Below, piece after piece: positions 63,373-64,000 of a stretch of DNA of 64,000 nucleotides. This DNA comes from Sporocytophaga sp. (GTDB taxonomy: Bacteria > Bacteroidota > Bacteroidia > Cytophagales > Cytophagaceae), in NCBI RefSeq assembly GCF_017745095.1, contig NZ_JAGHZZ010000012.1, forward strand, positions 55,283-119,282. Direction: 5' to 3'. Positions within the stretch are counted from its first letter, which is position 1, and every line of letters starts with the position of its first letter. The notes under the pieces are model-generated. The model was not told the DNA's origin and did no database searches. It saw nothing but the letters and a program-made list of their open reading frames with translations. A program made the position numbers and the translations under genes.

Positions 63373-63792
63373 TTAATCCTGCACTACTTCTCTTAAATTT
63401 TTATCCTGGTCGATTTCCCATACATTAAAAACTCCGTCTCCATCAAAGTCAACAACGGCAGTAGCTTTGATAACAAAGGTTGTAGGAGATGATTCCGCAA
63501 CTTCAATTCTGTAATTAGCCTGGCCATTCTCTGATTCCGTAACCAGTTTCTCCTGAATAAATCCTATTGCAGGCAGATCTCCGGAATACTTGGATTTTTC
63601 ATAAAAGTATGTTTTCTCCAGCGTGTGAGCATGTTCCAGCTGAATTTTAGCTTCTGTGCTTTTAGCCTTGGTAATCAACGGTAACAAGTTAGGCAAAGCC
63701 AGTAAAACCAGTATACCGACAATAACTAGTACCACAAGAACCTCTGTCAGAGTGAAAGCCGCTGCTTTCGCGTTCAATAAATGTTTTTTCAT
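63373..63792 (-). CDS. gspG: major pseudopilin, GspG-like
   Basis: A 139-residue pseudopilin. The short leader MKKHLLNAKAAA precedes FTLTEVLVVLVIVGILVLLA, with Glu at +5. The C-terminal domain contains VVDFDGDGVFNVWEID, a calcium-loop-like motif typical of major GspG pseudopilins. It is the first gene of the operon. Ala, not Gly, is at -1, as in the two minor pseudopilins. Confidence 0.88.
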   Translation of the reverse strand: MKKHLLNAKAAAFTLTEVLVVLVIVGILVLLALPNLLPLITKAKSTEAKIQLEHAHTLEKTYFYEKSKYSGDLPAIGFIQEKLVTESENGQANYRIEVAESSPTTFVIKATAVVDFDGDGVFNVWEIDQDKNLREVVQD

Positions 63793-63891
63793 AAACTGTA
63801 TCTGAAAAATGGGAATCTAAATTACTTAATTTTAAATAGACTTTATGACTAAGGCAAGAAATTTGCGTTTAATGGAGTAAATTTAGGGTAT

Positions 63892-64000
63892 ATGTTAAAA
63901 ATTTATTCAATTTTCTTATTACTGATTGTATGTTTTCAGGCAAAATCTACGCCTAATGACTCTGAAATATACTTCAGATTGCATAATGGAAATTCTTTTA
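63892..64000 (+). CDS. partial gene for an exported protein
   Basis: A frame starts at ATG 63892 and runs off the window after 36 codons. It begins MLKIYSIFLLLIVCFQAKS, a signal peptide, followed by NDSEIYFRLHNG. It is divergent from the pseudopilin operon, 99 bp away. Product unknown. Confidence 0.55.
   Translation, partial: MLKIYSIFLLLIVCFQAKSTPNDSEIYFRLHNGNSF

Noticed and set aside
52231-63792. Type IV pilus locus with retraction
   Set aside because: No PilT-like ATPase is found, and the GspG-like calcium loop fits a type II secretion-like machine better.
1-64000. tRNA or rRNA genes
   Set aside because: I looked for TTCGA-type T-loops and rRNA segments in the intergenic gaps and saw none. 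A covariance scan was not possible.

Overview
The window looks like a chromosomal segment of a gliding or cellulolytic member of the Bacteroidetes, most likely the order Cytophagales (Cytophaga/Sporocytophaga-like). The evidence is low GC, few SD-like sites, PorP/SprF and PorE-like proteins, a giant surface protein ending in a gliding-motility/type IX sorting domain, DUF5777 barrels, AT-rich intergenic gaps, and a complete type II secretion-like operon of the kind known from Cytophaga hutchinsonii. The genus is inference. I see no tRNA, rRNA, CRISPR array, transposase or prophage gene.

Layout. 1-8.9 kb: lipid genes (fatty-acid desaturase, FadD-type acyl-CoA ligase, PssA), an SDR/DUF2867 oxidoreductase preceded by a strict 21-bp tandem repeat, a TPR protein, two lipoproteins and an NA37-like nucleoid protein. 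8.9-18.7 kb: a 169-bp palindromic mini-element, serine dehydratase, HIT protein, phosphoesterase, MazG-like pyrophosphohydrolase, thioesterase, an ECF sigma-factor operon, an EamA transporter behind an attenuator-like leader RNA, and small proteins. 18.8-20.3 kb: a DUF5777-YceI pair. 20.3-36.3 kb: a type IX export neighbourhood with a PorE-like OmpA protein, a small lipoprotein, a PorP/SprF protein and an 11.4-kb gene for a 3786-residue secreted protein with about 32 tandem 88-residue modules. 36.4-47.5 kb: ArsR regulator and thioredoxin, PolX, a GlxA-type AraC regulator, a TonB-like protein, SRPBCC, RNase Z-like, SIMPL, FkbM-like, DUF4288, DinB and Crp/Fnr proteins. 47.8-50.4 kb: two mono-heme cytochrome c lipoproteins followed by a second DUF5777-YceI pair. 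50.9-52.1 kb: DUF2147 and 3D-domain proteins. 52.2-63.8 kb: a 13-gene minus-strand operon for a type II secretion/type IV pilus-like machine.

How the genes work together. Two export systems stand out. The type IX neighbourhood pairs a type-B sorting-domain substrate with a SprF-like partner and a PorE-like cell-wall anchor. The type II-like operon encodes pseudopilins, a peptidase-only prepilin peptidase, GspE, GspD, PilM/N-, PilO- and PilP/GspC-like inner-membrane parts and GspF. It also carries three unfamiliar parts: an FN3-like lipoprotein, a MORN-repeat periplasmic protein, and a PilX/GspK-position protein with a bactofilin-like beta-helical body. The repeated DUF5777-YceI pair, once with cytochromes and once without, looks like an uncharacterised envelope redox module.

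All functions are inferred by reading motifs and domain patterns. No database search was run.
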